From assembly GCA_033065855.1 (NCBI GenBank), contig JAVXUO010001066.1, positions 434,001-498,000 on the forward strand: a stretch of 64,000 bases of DNA. Reading direction: 5' to 3'. Made by a program: the position numbers and the translations under genes. The notes under the pieces were generated by a model. It had not been told where the DNA came from. It saw only the letters and a list, made by a program, of their open reading frames with translations, and ran no database searches. This document shows, piece after piece, positions 24,648-36,200 of the stretch (position 1 is its first letter; the number at the start of each line of letters is the position of its first letter). Source of the stretch: Escallonia rubra. Its lineage: Eukaryota > Streptophyta > Magnoliopsida > Escalloniales > Escalloniaceae.

Positions 24648-24933
24648 CATCGTGAACACACTCGAAAGCAGAAATCAAGGCGTTACTCTTCGCACGCGCT
24701 CCTGTCAACTCCACCATTTGTCATATCAGCAATGACCTGTAGAGGTCGAGAAACTATTAAAAGGGGTCGCATATGCTAAAATGTAAAGATGCTGCGCGCA
24801 TTGAAGTACCTATAACTATATATTATACCAGTGGAATAAGCAGAAGAAATTACAGCTCATCTTGAACTAGTCGCTCGTGGTCCTTAGGATTCACAAATTC
24901 AGTCACTCCAAACTTCTCGGCTAAATCCATCTA
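24648..24933 (-). pseudogene. Alcohol dehydrogenase-family pseudogene fragment
   Basis: On the minus strand, 24933-24852 reads MDLAEKFGVTEFVNPKDH, and 24736-24648 reads VIADMTNGGVDRS and, after an indel and stop, ISAFECVHD. In zinc-dependent plant ADH proteins these two blocks are adjacent (KFGVTEFVNPKDH, then MTNGGVDRS and ISAFECVHD in the cofactor-binding half). They are separated here by about 115 bases ending in an intron-like acceptor (CTACAG), so this is an unprocessed relic and not a retrocopy. The motif between DRS and ISAFEC is deleted and replaced by a frameshift with a stop, and no catalytic zinc-binding half was found nearby. Confidence 0.7.
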
Positions 24934-26559
24934 GTTAAACAAGATTGCTGTAAAGATAGCCAAGTTGGAAACTCATATGGGATTGCCAATATGGCCAGGT
25001 GCTGGGTACTTATAACATCCTGATTCTAATCATAAACAGTCTTCATCAAGTCATCTTTATGCGCCAGCGACGCAGAACATATAGGTCAAGCACAAGGCAA
25101 ACTTGGTGGTATCTACTGTCGTCATGATTCTACCATACAAGACTTGATTACTAGATTTAATTATATATCCACCTATTGTGCAGAAGCAGAGGATTTACCA
25201 ACGAGAAATGATTACCACATTTCAACGTAGTTACTAACACGCCTGTAACTGCAGGAGCTTGTTACATTTGTAGTGTAAAAATCGAGATGGCAAGCAAATA
25301 TGCAATGAAATTATCAATGTCTCCAACGGAGACCGGGTTTTTTTATATTTGTTTAGAACTTGGCATATTTTCCTAATTACTTCTAAATTCCACAAAATCA
25401 AAGAATACTTACAAGCAGGACTGTGAGAGTTAATATGTGATCTGAACAACAGAAAGACTCCAAGGCGGCAAGACATAACATCAGTAAAGAAAGTATAATT
25501 CGATTTGAATCAAATGGAAACTGACCGTAGCTCCCCAAAAGTAGAGATACAGGGTGACAAAGTGAAGTATAATTTAATCTTGGTCCTCACTGCTTCCCAG
25601 TGGGTTCCCTGCTTCCCAAGCAACCGCTGCTTTCTCCCCAGAAAATGTCAGAAATCCTTTGAAAAACATACTAACCCTATTGTTTAAACTGAATCACATT
25701 GTAAGCAATTCAGTCCAAAGCAATGACCAACACGTAATAAAATGGTCATCTGGTTTACACCATTGTAGGGAATCACATGACCAGTAGTGCTCGACATGGG
25801 TCAATTTCCCTTTTTCCTCCAAGAGACTCTAGAGCAGGTTTTCAGAGGAAAAAAAGAAAGTGTGTATTAAAGCCCTTAATCCTAGATTGTGCAGTGTGCA
25901 CGTATGTGTGTTCTCCTGTATGTAAACCAGGTTTTCATCAAGCTTGGCAAATGCCCATAGAGAAAGATAAGGCAGGTGGGGCATGGACCAGCAGTTTGGA
26001 CTTTGGATAAAAGGCTCTTGGATGGTGACCTGCTGGGCGAGTCAGAGAGACCTTGTTTGTTGGGCTATTATGCATACTGCGTGTTGGACTTTGGGCTATG
26101 AGATGCAATCATCCACTTGAAGTGTCTTTGTAGCGATAATTATAGTTTAAGTATTTCATGGTCCTGAATCATTGGCTCTGACTATTTAAAACCGTTGAAT
26201 CAAGAGTCTTGTCCTCGTTTTCGTATAAGAGCCAAATTGTTGAGACCAAGCATGGTCGCCGCCAAGTACCCGTCTCGCAACAGTATCGACGTAAAAAGAT
26301 CCCTTAATGGGACAAGAAGAGTTAAGAGGAACATGAGTTTTTATATAACACATTCAACGGTCGTTCATTGTTCCCAAACCACCTACAAAATTTATCACTA
26401 CACATTTTAAATGATGCCTCAAAATCCCAACAGGATCCAGTGCCGGTTAATGATTCTACAAGTGATCAAAAGGAAATGCGGTCACTGGTGGTGCTTTAAA
26501 GGGTAACATATCATCATATTGGACTGACTGGGCGGGACTTTGGTTGGGACTATTTTGGT
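24934..26559. other. Intergenic, no gene seen
   Basis: Upstream of the ADH relic I searched for further ADH exons without success. Short ORFs lack domains. Confidence 0.4.
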
Positions 26560-26740
26560 TGAAACCAAAATTATAAAAGGAAAAGATTTCCAAGATTGGC
26601 ATGCGCTGTGAAGTTCATCATAGCATTTTCTTGTGATGTAATTATATGGCTGTCATTCCATGGGATCGTCCATTCTAGATTCTTTGGGCTAGCGCTAGCC
26701 TCTTTTCAAATCAAGTAGATTTTTGCAACGTTCTAATCAA
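26560..26740. repeat. Diverged duplicate block, copy 1
   Basis: Shares ordered words with 29225-29390: ATAAAAGGAAAAG or TTAAAAGGAAAAG, GATTGGCATGCGC, GAAGTTCATCATA, ATGGCTGTCATT and TTTTTGCAAC. Same strand, about 2.65 kb apart, with small indels. The space between holds two mobile elements. Confidence 0.6.
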
Positions 26741-26771
26741 GTATTCTTCACAATTGAATTAATTTTTTGTT

Positions 26772-27531
26772 TAGAGGGTGTTTGTGATTGATTAAATCTT
26801 GGTCAAATCTGATTTAATCTAAATTAAATTAGATTCGTGGGTGTTTGGCAAAAGAGATTAAAAGATTTAATCCATCTCCAAAAGTTAAAAACTGATTTAA
26901 TCCATAGTCCTCAAAAGTGAGGATTATGAAATAATCACTTTTTCCATAATCAGGTTTGACCATGTAATTTACCATCATATCCTTATATTTTTTACAAAAA
27001 GACCTCTCATACTCCTTAATTAATTAGATAATTGCTGGAGTTTATCTCTTCTCTGCTAACCTTTTTTTTCAATACTAATGTTCGTGATGCTATCTGTGAT
27101 GCAATTTCTGCTAAATAAAAAAAAAATTGCGCAAGATAAACTTTATTTGTAATTTTGGGATGTTATCGTACTATAAGCAATAACGTGAAATTGTTTATGT
27201 TTTTTTAATTTAAAATAAAAAGTAACAACTTTTGTAGGACGTGAAAATAGTTATTTTCATAATTTATTTGGACATTATAATTATTTACGAATAAAAGTTA
27301 TGTTAACGTTGCATGGATATTAGAAAAATTGTTTATTGAATGCCCTCTATGGTCATTTTGTTATAGTGAAACTGATTTAAGTACTTTTTATCCAAACACT
27401 TTTTATAAATTTAATCTAATTAACAACTACTTTTGCCAAACAGTAAACTGATTCTGATTAAATCAGATTTTGAAAACTGATTAAGATTTAAGCAGAATCT
27501 GTTTTTTTTAATCAATCCCAAACGGGCTCTA
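26772..27531. mobile_element. MITE with GTTTG-type inverted termini
   Basis: The left terminus reads AGAGGGTGTTTGTGATTGAT and the reverse complement of the right terminus reads AGAGCCCGTTTGGGATTGAT. The subterminal regions are rich in GATTTAATC-like words on both sides. The element is about 760 bases and AT-rich, without a coding region. Termini suggest a hAT or PIF/Harbinger derivative. No clean target duplication was found. Confidence 0.6.
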
Positions 27532-28120
27532 GTCTTTTACAGATTCTTATGATCAATCTTGTATATGTAAAAGTTCATCGTATTTTTATCATAATTTGAC
27601 TTGTTAAACAATACTAATTTTAATTTTTTTAAAAAAATATTGAAATTTTTTAATGAGTACTTAAGTAACGCAACATATTAAACATCGGATTCTTACAACG
27701 TTTGGCCCAAATGCCCAATATAAGTAGATAATTAAATACCAAAGATAAAAATGCAACGTTTGGATGACGTGTGTTAATCGAAGATAAACACACGTAGGGG
27801 GGGTCCCAAGAGGCAATCCAGCGGCAAGTGGATATGGAGGCATCTTGAAGATGACAAATTGAAGGGCACACTGGATTGAGGGGTTTTATATATTGAAGCT
27901 TTGGGAATGATAAGAACTTTAATGTAGAAGTACGAGGAATTAACAAACGACTGAAGATAGCAAAAGAGAAGACACGACAAAGATCCACACTTGAGTTGCA
28001 GAACAAGATATTCAAAGCCATTCAAAGAGAGCACTCATCGAAAACAAAGATATGTATGCCCGGAGGAAATCAAGCGGAGATGAACGGCCTCATCTTGGCT
28101 AACTGATTTCAAGGCATTCA

Positions 28121-28969
28121 AAGTAATTAGGGTAAATTAAATTACACACCATACCCTTGAAGTTTGTTATAAACAACACAAGGTTCCTACTAACTTTTTT
28201 TTATTACACTCTGCTTCCTGTGGTTTATAGTATATTTACACAAAACTCCATTCTTTTAAGTATCCGTGAATAAAAGTTAGGTCACCACATAATATTTTTG
28301 TGATGTACCGAAATTACCCTTTAAGATGTCTTCCTTTCTTCAACCACCGCCCCCGGAGCCGCCATCATCCCCCTCTCCAAACACCACTGTCCGTTCCTAG
28401 TATGGATTGGCACCGGAGACATGTATGGATTGGACTCCACCGGCATGGTGGTGGCGGAGTTCCTAGTGATCAGAGCGAGGCCTTAAGTCGCGGCGAAAGA
28501 TCTGGAAGCGACGGTTGGCTGCTTCGGCAGAGGCAACGGGACGCGATTGGTTGCCGGAGGGTGTTGCCGAGTGGTGGGGTTGCTGGCGGTATCGTAAGAG
28601 TGTGTTGCCTGGTGGTGGGTCGTCGTGGTGGCCTGTCAGTAAGGTGAAGGGACACGGCTATCAATGGGTGGCCGTTGGTAGGGCTATTGGTGGGTCACGA
28701 TTGGCCACCGGAGGGTGTTGTCGGTCGCCGGAAGGTATTGCCGGCGTAGGCTTGGGGGTTGGCAGCAATTTGTTGGTGGTTCAATGTGTGTGTGAGAGAG
28801 AGAGAGAGAGCGCTTAACAGGGGTAAATTTATTTGTTTATGACGGGTATCACAGTTTAACTCTGTTAACGGAAAAACAAAAATGTGTAGCTCAGTGTAAT
28901 AAAAAAAAATTCATAGAAGCCGTGTATAGTTTATGACAAACCACCGTGTGTAATTGACCTAAGTAATTA
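28121..28969. mobile_element. Non-autonomous Mutator-like element with 9-bp target duplication
   Basis: Identical 9-base direct repeats AAGTAATTA (28121-28129 and 28961-28969) flank an 831-base element. Its ends form long inverted repeats of about 90 bases: GGGTAAATTAAATTACACAC at the left and AGGTCAATTACACACGGTGG for the inverted right end, continuing to a shared TTTTTTTATTACACT word. A 9-base duplication with long inverted repeats is diagnostic of Mutator-like elements. The core (28330-28790) is GC-rich with many GGTGG and GCCGG words and ends in a GA run. It encodes no transposase. Confidence 0.8.
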
Positions 28970-29224
28970 ATACTTGGCCTTTGCAACAAAAGGCAACAAA
29001 AAAATGTTGGCTAATTGACATCTTGCATTCAAAGATATTAGTGCATGTTCTCACAATGCTAAGCAGGATTTAATGCATGCAAAGCAAAACTATAGTAGGC
29101 ATGTAGTGCTCTAAAGTGCCAATTAATGATTTCTGATAGGAAAAAAGGCAGTGAGGAAAAGGATATAAAATCACTGATAAAAAGATTGCATGCCCAAGAG
29201 CATATCATCATTGTTGGCGTACTG

Positions 29225-29390
29225 GGCCGAGACACTATTAAAAGGAAAAGGCTGTCTGAGATTGGCATGCGCCCTGTCATTTGAAGTTCATCATAAGGTA
29301 ACAAGATGGCTGTCATTTCCCGGAATCTACAATCGTAACCTCTGTGCTATTGAGAAGTTTTTTTTGCAACATTAGAAGCAAATTACTTTT
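29225..29390. repeat. Diverged duplicate block, copy 2
   Basis: Partner of 26560-26740, in the same orientation and word order. Confidence 0.6.
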
Positions 29391-30097
29391 TGTAGGAAAA
29401 TTAGGCACACGAAAATGAGTAGTGAGTAACATATTGGAAAGCAACATGCATGTCAAACATCTGATTAGGTCCACAGGGCAATTCGTAAGGGCCTAATAAT
29501 GGTTGTGAGGGCCGCGCTTGGACTTATGATGGTGAAAGAGCGCCATTGGTGAGTTCAAACTCTGAATTGGCAAATTTGAAAAGCGCTCATTTGACCTCTA
29601 AATTTCACTTCATGGTTACATTTCGTAATCTTTAAAGAGCGAAAGATTAATGCTATTTTAGTTCTTCAACCACTTTTTTTTTTACTTGAATACTAAAGAT
29701 TTAATAGCACATTGGACGCTCAAAAGCCCAACAAAATGTTTTCTACTATACAGCTCTTAGAATGAAAGATTATTAGATAACAACGTTGGTGTCAACTACT
29801 TATTGGTTAAGTCACTAAAATACTTTATTTTGTCCTGGTAATGAAACGTGCTCAATTTCTTTAGGTGAGAATGATTTTTGTTTAGGATTTGTTGATTGTG
29901 GCTTGTTATTAGGAATTTTTTGTAGTAAGTACCGCAGTTGCATACATGCGAAGGCAAAGAAATTGCGGATTTGGGGTGTTGGCTATCAGAAGATGTATGG
30001 CTCCATCATCAGCTCCTTACCATATGATTTTGGGGGTTGTATGGTGGAAGGATATCATGAAAACGTTCACAAAGTCAAAGATAAAGCTGGCAATTTT
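29391..30097. other. Intergenic, no gene seen
   Basis: Only short ORFs with no recognisable motif. The sequence is AT-rich and becomes the host MITE at 30098. Confidence 0.4.
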
Positions 30098-31611
30098 GGG
30101 TCTATTTGAAATCACTTTCAATTTTGGTTTTCTGTTTTTAAAAAAATAAAACCAAAACCAGTTTAGTTTCTATTTTTTACAAAAACAAATGATTGTTTGA
30201 TAACCCAAAATTTATTTTGCGTTTTTTCTTTTGGATGTTTGATTACCCAGTTTTTATTTTAAATTTTTTCTTTGGTGGTGGTTACAGTGGCGGTGGTGGG
30301 GCCTATCGGCAGGCAGTGGCCGGCAACGGTGGCCGGTGGTTGTGGTGGTTTCAAAACAAAACTCAAAACTCCTAAATAGGAGTTTTTCAAAAACAACACT
30401 GTTTTAAAAACTGATTTTCAAAATCAAAGAAAAAAAAAAGTTAATTATACTTATGTTCCTAAGGTTAGGATATAATTACAGGTAAGGACAATAGTTTGGA
30501 CAAATAACACTTATGTCCGTTGACCCAACGGAAAACCGTTACACATAACAGTTTGAAACGAAAAGACCAAATTGCCTTGACTTTGGAATCTAATTTACAA
30601 ATGTCGTTCATTCGTTCGTTCTTCTCTTCCCTAATCTCTTTTTCCAACTTGCAACTCCACTCTCTATCTTTTTCCCCAGCAACTCCAACCACAACCAACA
30701 AAGCCTATGCCGCCAACACCTCCATCTACCAAAGCCAAAAACCACCACAATCAATTGCTAAAACTAACTAAAATGCATCAATCCTTAATCTTTTATATTT
30801 ATAAAATTAAATTTACAATTGCAATCTTCAAATAAAACCACCACCGGAATATGTCCCCTCATCGCTATTTGATCGGTGGGGCGATGACCGGAGTGGAAGG
30901 ACAATATTGCGGTGGTGTTTCGGCAACCTTGTTCCGGCGGGGTTGGACTTAGCTAGGTTGGGTGAGGGAGTGGTTGTGTCGGGGTTGGGCGAGGGAGGGG
31001 TTGTGTCAGGGTTGGGCTTAGTAAGGTTTGGTGAAGGAGGGGACAGTGTCGGGGTTGGGCGAGGAAAAGGCTGCGGTGGAGTTGGGCTGTGTCGGGGTTG
31101 GGCGAGGGAAGGTCTACGCGCGATTGGGCTGTAGCGGGGTTGGGCGAATGAGGGGCTGCTGGCGGGGTGGTTGACGAAGGTGGCTGTCGACGCTGTGGCG
31201 GGATGGAAGCCTTGGTGGCTGATGCTATGGTGGTGCCGGTGCCGGTGCTATGCCGATTGGGAGAAGGATTGATGTGGAGTTGGAAGAGATGGAGAATTAG
31301 GGTTTCAAACCCTAATTTGAACAAAAATTGGGTCTAACAACATATATACCAAATAAGGGTAGTATTGATATTTTAAAAATACGTACCGCTGACATCAGCA
31401 AAAATGAACGATTTTTTAACAGATTAACGATGGAAGGATACGACTGATACCTTTTGAAACTTAGTGTCTTTGACTGTAATTATAACATAACTTTAGGGAC
31501 ATAAGTGTAATTGACCCAAAAAAAACTGAAAATTATGTGTCAAACGCATTTTTTTCTCTAATTTACAAAACTGAAGAAAAAATAGAAAATCAAATGATTT
31601 CAAACGCTACC
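30098..31611. mobile_element. MITE interrupted by a later insertion
   Basis: The left end GGGTCTATTTGAAATCACTT and the right end ending CAAACGCTACC are the inverted counterparts of the ends of the 56731-57120 element. Both elements also share TGATTACCCAGTTTTTATTTT-like and AAAACCAAAACCAGTTTAG-like internal words. It is split near 30440 and 31517 by another element. Without the insert its length would be about 430 bases, close to the 390 bases of the other copy. Confidence 0.65.
30440..31517. mobile_element. Mutator-like non-autonomous element nested in the MITE
   Basis: The termini are long inverted repeats: left GTTAATTATACTTATGTTCC, inverted right GGGTCAATTACACTTATGTC, with similarity continuing through a TATAATTACAG word. 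A-runs of eight to nine bases border both ends and may be the target duplication. The core (30840-31270) is GC-rich with repeated GGGTTGGGCGAGGG-like units. No transposase. The ends resemble those of the 28.1-kb element (GTCAATTACAC), so both may belong to one superfamily. Confidence 0.65.
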
Positions 31612-31969
31612 TAAGCCTTTGGTTTAATGAAGCCATTCACCTCTACTGAATCCGTTAATTGAGGTGGACTTCAGGACTTGTTCATATGTTTGTGTAGTTA
31701 GGCATTTCCTCCCCAATTTTTTCGGATACTTGAGCTTGTGAAATTGGATGGTTGTTGAATTCAGAACTGGTGCATTAAAATGAAGTCCAATGCCACTGCT
31801 TATTCCAAGAAAAGGACTTGGTAAGTTGATGGAGATGGCAAGCCTTAGCAGCATGGCATACTCCACAACACCACCACAAGAGATGTCTCTCAAGACTTCA
31901 ACTAGGGAACACTACAAATATCCACAGGCGCTCTTCAAGAAAAAGCCAAGTTACCAGGGAGGGGTTTGT

Positions 31970-32122
31970 GATGGCGGTTGAGGGTAATGCCGCAGTGAAA
32001 GCAATTGCTCTTTCGCCACCCAGTATCAAAGCCATCGTTTATGGAGTGTTAGCATGCAACGATCAACGCGTGCTCACGTTGGATCCTTCCGATCCGCGAG
32101 ACAAGGTGCTCGTGAAGGTGCA
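31970..32122 (+). other. Possible coding fragment (unrecognised)
   Basis: An ATG-led frame of about 50 codons starts at 31971 with good context and shows balanced amino-acid use, including PPSIKAIVYG and LTLDPSDPRDKVLVK. It runs into an AAG|GTGCAT string that could be a splice donor at 32122. No matching downstream exon was found and I do not recognise the protein. It may be the first exon of a relic gene or a captured fragment. Confidence 0.25.
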
Positions 32123-32419
32123 TGCTATGTTATTAATCACACAGAATATTGCACAAACTCCTATTGGATCTTAATGTGTATTTCGTTATTTAGTTTAGTT
32201 CATACGTTTTGTCAACGCTATTGAATGTATTATTGGACTAACAATAAGGTGAACATAGTTCATTTGATCTGGCCTGAAAGCTGAATTCGCAACCGAATGG
32301 ACCAATATTACGCTAATGTTTCAATGGTTACTTCGGCCGCTTAAATCAATTTTACCGGTTTTGATGTTTACCCCCGAGAAAATGATGGTGATATATATAT
32401 ATTTTTTGGTCGAATGATT

Positions 32420-32638
32420 GATTGTGATATTATGATCTCAACAATGTGAGACCTACTGGGTATGAAAATGGAACCCTTCTCATGTGAAGAGGTCTCGTGT
32501 TCGAGCCCTGGGAATGCAGCTGCGTTTGTACTTGGTAGGGATAGCTTCCGCCCATGTGGTTCTGCCGGCTCGAACCCGGATTAGTCGGCTCTCAATGTAG
32601 TGTCCGAAAACCGGGTGGTCTAACAAAAAAAAAAAAAA
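32420..32638 (+). mobile_element. tRNA-derived SINE with poly(A) tail
   Basis: An internal promoter B box, GTTCGAGCC (32499-32507), lies about 55 bases after a box-A-like ACTGGGTATG. The 3' half carries GGCTCGAACCCGGATTAGTC and CCGAAAACCGGGTGG, words typical of plant Au-type SINEs. A 15-base A-run (32624-32638) ends it. It sits about 560 bases upstream of the TMKL1 start. The 5' boundary and target duplication are not resolved. Confidence 0.7.
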
Positions 32639-33201
32639 GAAGAGCACCTAAACCTTAGTAAGGTCCTCTTTCTCAAAACCCAGGCCCCAATTGCAACATC
32701 TTATCTTCACCCTTCAGTTCAAGTACTACTGACACGTGTAGGGCCACGATAAGGTGGAGCATGAGAGCATCATCTGCTTTGTGCACACCATCCTGTTTAA
32801 CTCCTACTTGAATAGACAACACCTGGTGGCTTCTTGCAGAGCAGCTTCTGCCTTCTCAAAGAAAGCAACAGAGCCCATTAGAAAAAGAGAAATCTTCGCT
32901 TCCAAAGGTAGAGCGTGCAGAGAGACTATAAATACACAGGACTTGTATTCATGCATCACAAACATCATATGCCTTCTAAGGAGTACATCTTCCTCAATCC
33001 AGCCGTTGGGTTTCATCGTATACAAAATCACAGCCGTTGCTTTAGTGGACTTTTGAACCAAAGACAGTCAACACTCTGTCAGCTTTCCCGAAAAGAAAAC
33101 CTCAAAAGAGCTTCCCAACAGCTACATTCTCACTTTCCCTTCTCCCTCTATCTCTCTGTCTCTCTCTCTCTCTCTCTCACACACACAAACTGGTTTCTCT
33201 C

Positions 33202-36200
33202 ATGGCGGTCCTGAAGCTCAACTCTCTCTACACGACATTCCTTATCATCTTCACGAGCTCATTTACCACTCTACCCCTATCATCTTCTTCTTCCGAAGTT
33301 GAGTTACTGCTTGGAAAGATAAAGCCCACACTCCAAGGCAAAACAGAGAACCTGCTCTTATCTTCATGGAACACCACTGTACCCCTCTGTCAATGGCAGG
33401 GGCTAAAATGGGTTTTTAGTAACAACACCCTTTTAACCTGCACTGACCTCTCTTCTCCACAATGGGCCAATCTTTCTCTCTACAAAGACCCATCTGTCCA
33501 TCTTTACTCAATTCAACTCCCGTCGGCCGGCCTCGCCGGAAACCTACCTAGAGAGCTCGGAGAACTTTCAACCCTCCGTTCACTTTACCTGTCCGTTAAC
33601 TCACTTTCCGGAAACATCCCTCTAGAACTTGGCTACAGCTCTTCTTTATCTGAAGTGGATTTTGGTAACAATTTGCTCAATGGGTCACTACCAACGTCGA
33701 TCTGGAACCTCTGTGACCGGTTAATTTCGCTTCGACTACACGGTAATTTTCTCACTGGGTCACTTCCTGAACCTGCATTACCTAATGCTACTTGCAAGAA
33801 CTTACAGTTTCTTGATTTTGGGCATAATGCGTTTTCTGGGAATATTCCGGAGTTTATAACAAGGTTTCAGGGGCTTAAAGAGCTTGATTTTGGGAGTAAT
33901 ATGTTGTCCGGTTCGGTTCCAGTCGGTATAGCTGAATTAAGTTTAGAGAAATTGAATCTTTCGCATAACAATTTTAGTGGGGTTTTGCCTAATTTCGGGG
34001 GATCATCGAAATTTGGGGTGGAGGTTTTTGAGGGGAATAGTCCTGGGCTTTGTGGGCCACCTTTGAGGGGTTGTAATGGGAAGTCTGGGCTGAGCTCGGG
34101 TGCAATCGCGGGTATTGTGATCGGTTTGATGACGGGAGTGGTGGTTTTGGCCTCTGTGTTGATTGGTTATATGCAAGGGAAGAGGAGGAAGAATGGGGAT
34201 GAAGAGGAGGAGGAGGAACTGGAGGAAGGAGAAGAGGATGTTGAGACTGGGGATGGTGAAGGGAAGCTTGTTTTGTTTCAGGGTGGTGAGCATTTAACAT
34301 TGGAGGATGTTTTGAATGCGACGGGTCAAGTTATGGAGAAGACAAGTTATGGAACCGTTTACAAGGCCAAGCTTGCTGATGGAGGAACCATTGCTTTGAG
34401 GTTGTTAAGGGAGGGCAGTTGCAAGGATAGGAGTTCTTGTTTGCCAATGATAAGGCAGTTGGGCCGAGTTCGTCACGAGAATTTGATTCCACTTAGAGCT
34501 TTTTATCAAGGGAAGAGAGGGGAGAAGCTTCTTATCTATGACTATCTGCCCAACAGAAGCCTCCATGATCTCTTACATGGTAAGTGAGCTCAAATTCACG
34601 TCTTTTTTGTCAACTAAGTAGCCAAAGTAGTCACACATGCACACACGTATAATCTGGTAGTATTGAGCTTCAAACCTGTAGAGTTAAAACAGTACATGTG
34701 AAAAAGGAACATAATAATGCCCAGATTACATGCTTCGCTACATGTGGGGAAAAACTCCGAGAACTTGGTCGTTGTGATTGAATATGAAATCCGAGAGTGT
34801 TTCCTTGACTTCTAGCTATATGATTTTTCAGTACTATTTACGAGGGGAACCTTGTCGCATATCTCTTGCTGTTTCATCTTATGATCATAAATATGTAAAG
34901 AAGCTCTAAGGGCAGAATTGAGAGGCTTGTTTCAGTTTCGTTCTCTTTAGGGTTCTGTAGAAGAGCAGTTTATACTGAGGGCAACATTTGGTCCCTCCGT
35001 CCCTTTGCATACTTCTCTTATATCGTTTTCAATTACTCCCCTGATTTAATTTGTCAATCTGTCTTCACAAAGCACATTGAGTGCTTCTTCTTCTCCTCTT
35101 TTTAAGAAAAGGTTAGTTCACAAAAATGCCCCATAGAAGAGTACTGCCCCGTTTACAGATGAAATGTATACAATCAGTATCAACAATCTCTATACACTCG
35201 ACTGAAATACCAAAGTAAGATGGCTTCCTCAGCCCAGAAAAGGAGTACGCAAAAAGAGCAACTAATGCCTCATTAGTCACCACTGAATCTTTACCCTCAA
35301 AATCTCACTTGTTCCTCTCTTTCCTAAAGCGCCAAAATAAAGTTCCAAAAGTTTGCGTTTTTCCTTTGAAAATGACAAGTAGCTCAAAGAGTTCACCAGG
35401 ACCATAGCTGATCAGGGCTTGACCTATGAATGCATGAAAGGCTTAACTATGTCCTGCAACTCCTTAGCCACCAACTAAAGTACACATAAAACACCAGCTG
35501 GTGTGTACCTTTTTCTGCTTCCTCAAAGTGTCTGCAGTCAATGCAGCATGCCTTGCCTTTTCCCACGCAAGAAAGAAAGGGTGGAAACACCTCTTTAGAA
35601 GAGCTGAAGTCCGCATTTGGATTTCTGGGGGAGAGACTCGACATCTCTAGCTGGCAGCTGCTAAAATGAAGTACCTAGGAGTTGCCCTGTCAAGTAACTT
35701 TGCAAACCCCTTCCTTGAACAATATGAATAGAGCCTCTCCAGATGTCCCACAGCGGCCTTTAACTTCCAGTCATGAAAGCTTCCTCCAGAACTTGGTTCT
35801 ATATAAACTCCTCATCAGAAAACAAGAGTGCACAAGCCACCAACTCCTTGCTGTGAGTGATATAAATGGAAAAGCCTTTTTAGATTCTTCTTCCCCACAC
35901 CTTCCCCAGTAGCAAAAGGAATGAACCCTGCAAACTTCCTTCTCCCTTGCTAATAACCACCACAAGCCACAACCTTTTGAGAGCTAAAGTCAGAACCCAT
36001 AGTGCCCAGTCCACCCTGAACTTATTAGAGCCAATCTCTTTACAGCAACAGAAAACACTCTGTCTAAACTGGGATCTCCTTTTCAGAATTGTAGATTACG
36101 CAGGACCCACAGACGAATGCTTTTGAGAGGGCAAAGCCCTTATAAAACAAATTGTGCAGCATCTGTTCAACGGTGGATTGCCAGAATCTTGACCCATGTT

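Noticed and set aside
28300-28817. 100-115-codon Arg/Gly-rich frames
   Set aside because: Fall inside the core of the Mutator-like element and reflect GC-rich short repeats.
29510-29580. tRNA-like string with GAGTTCAAACTC
   Set aside because: No cloverleaf can be folded and box A is missing.
30907-31324. Gly/Val-rich and Pro/Thr-rich opposing frames
   Set aside because: Produced by GGGTTGGGCGAGGG-like tandem units in the nested element; not a gene.
33989-34300. Minus-strand frames within TMKL1 exon 1
   Set aside because: Antisense shadows of the Glu-rich juxtamembrane and LRR coding sequence.
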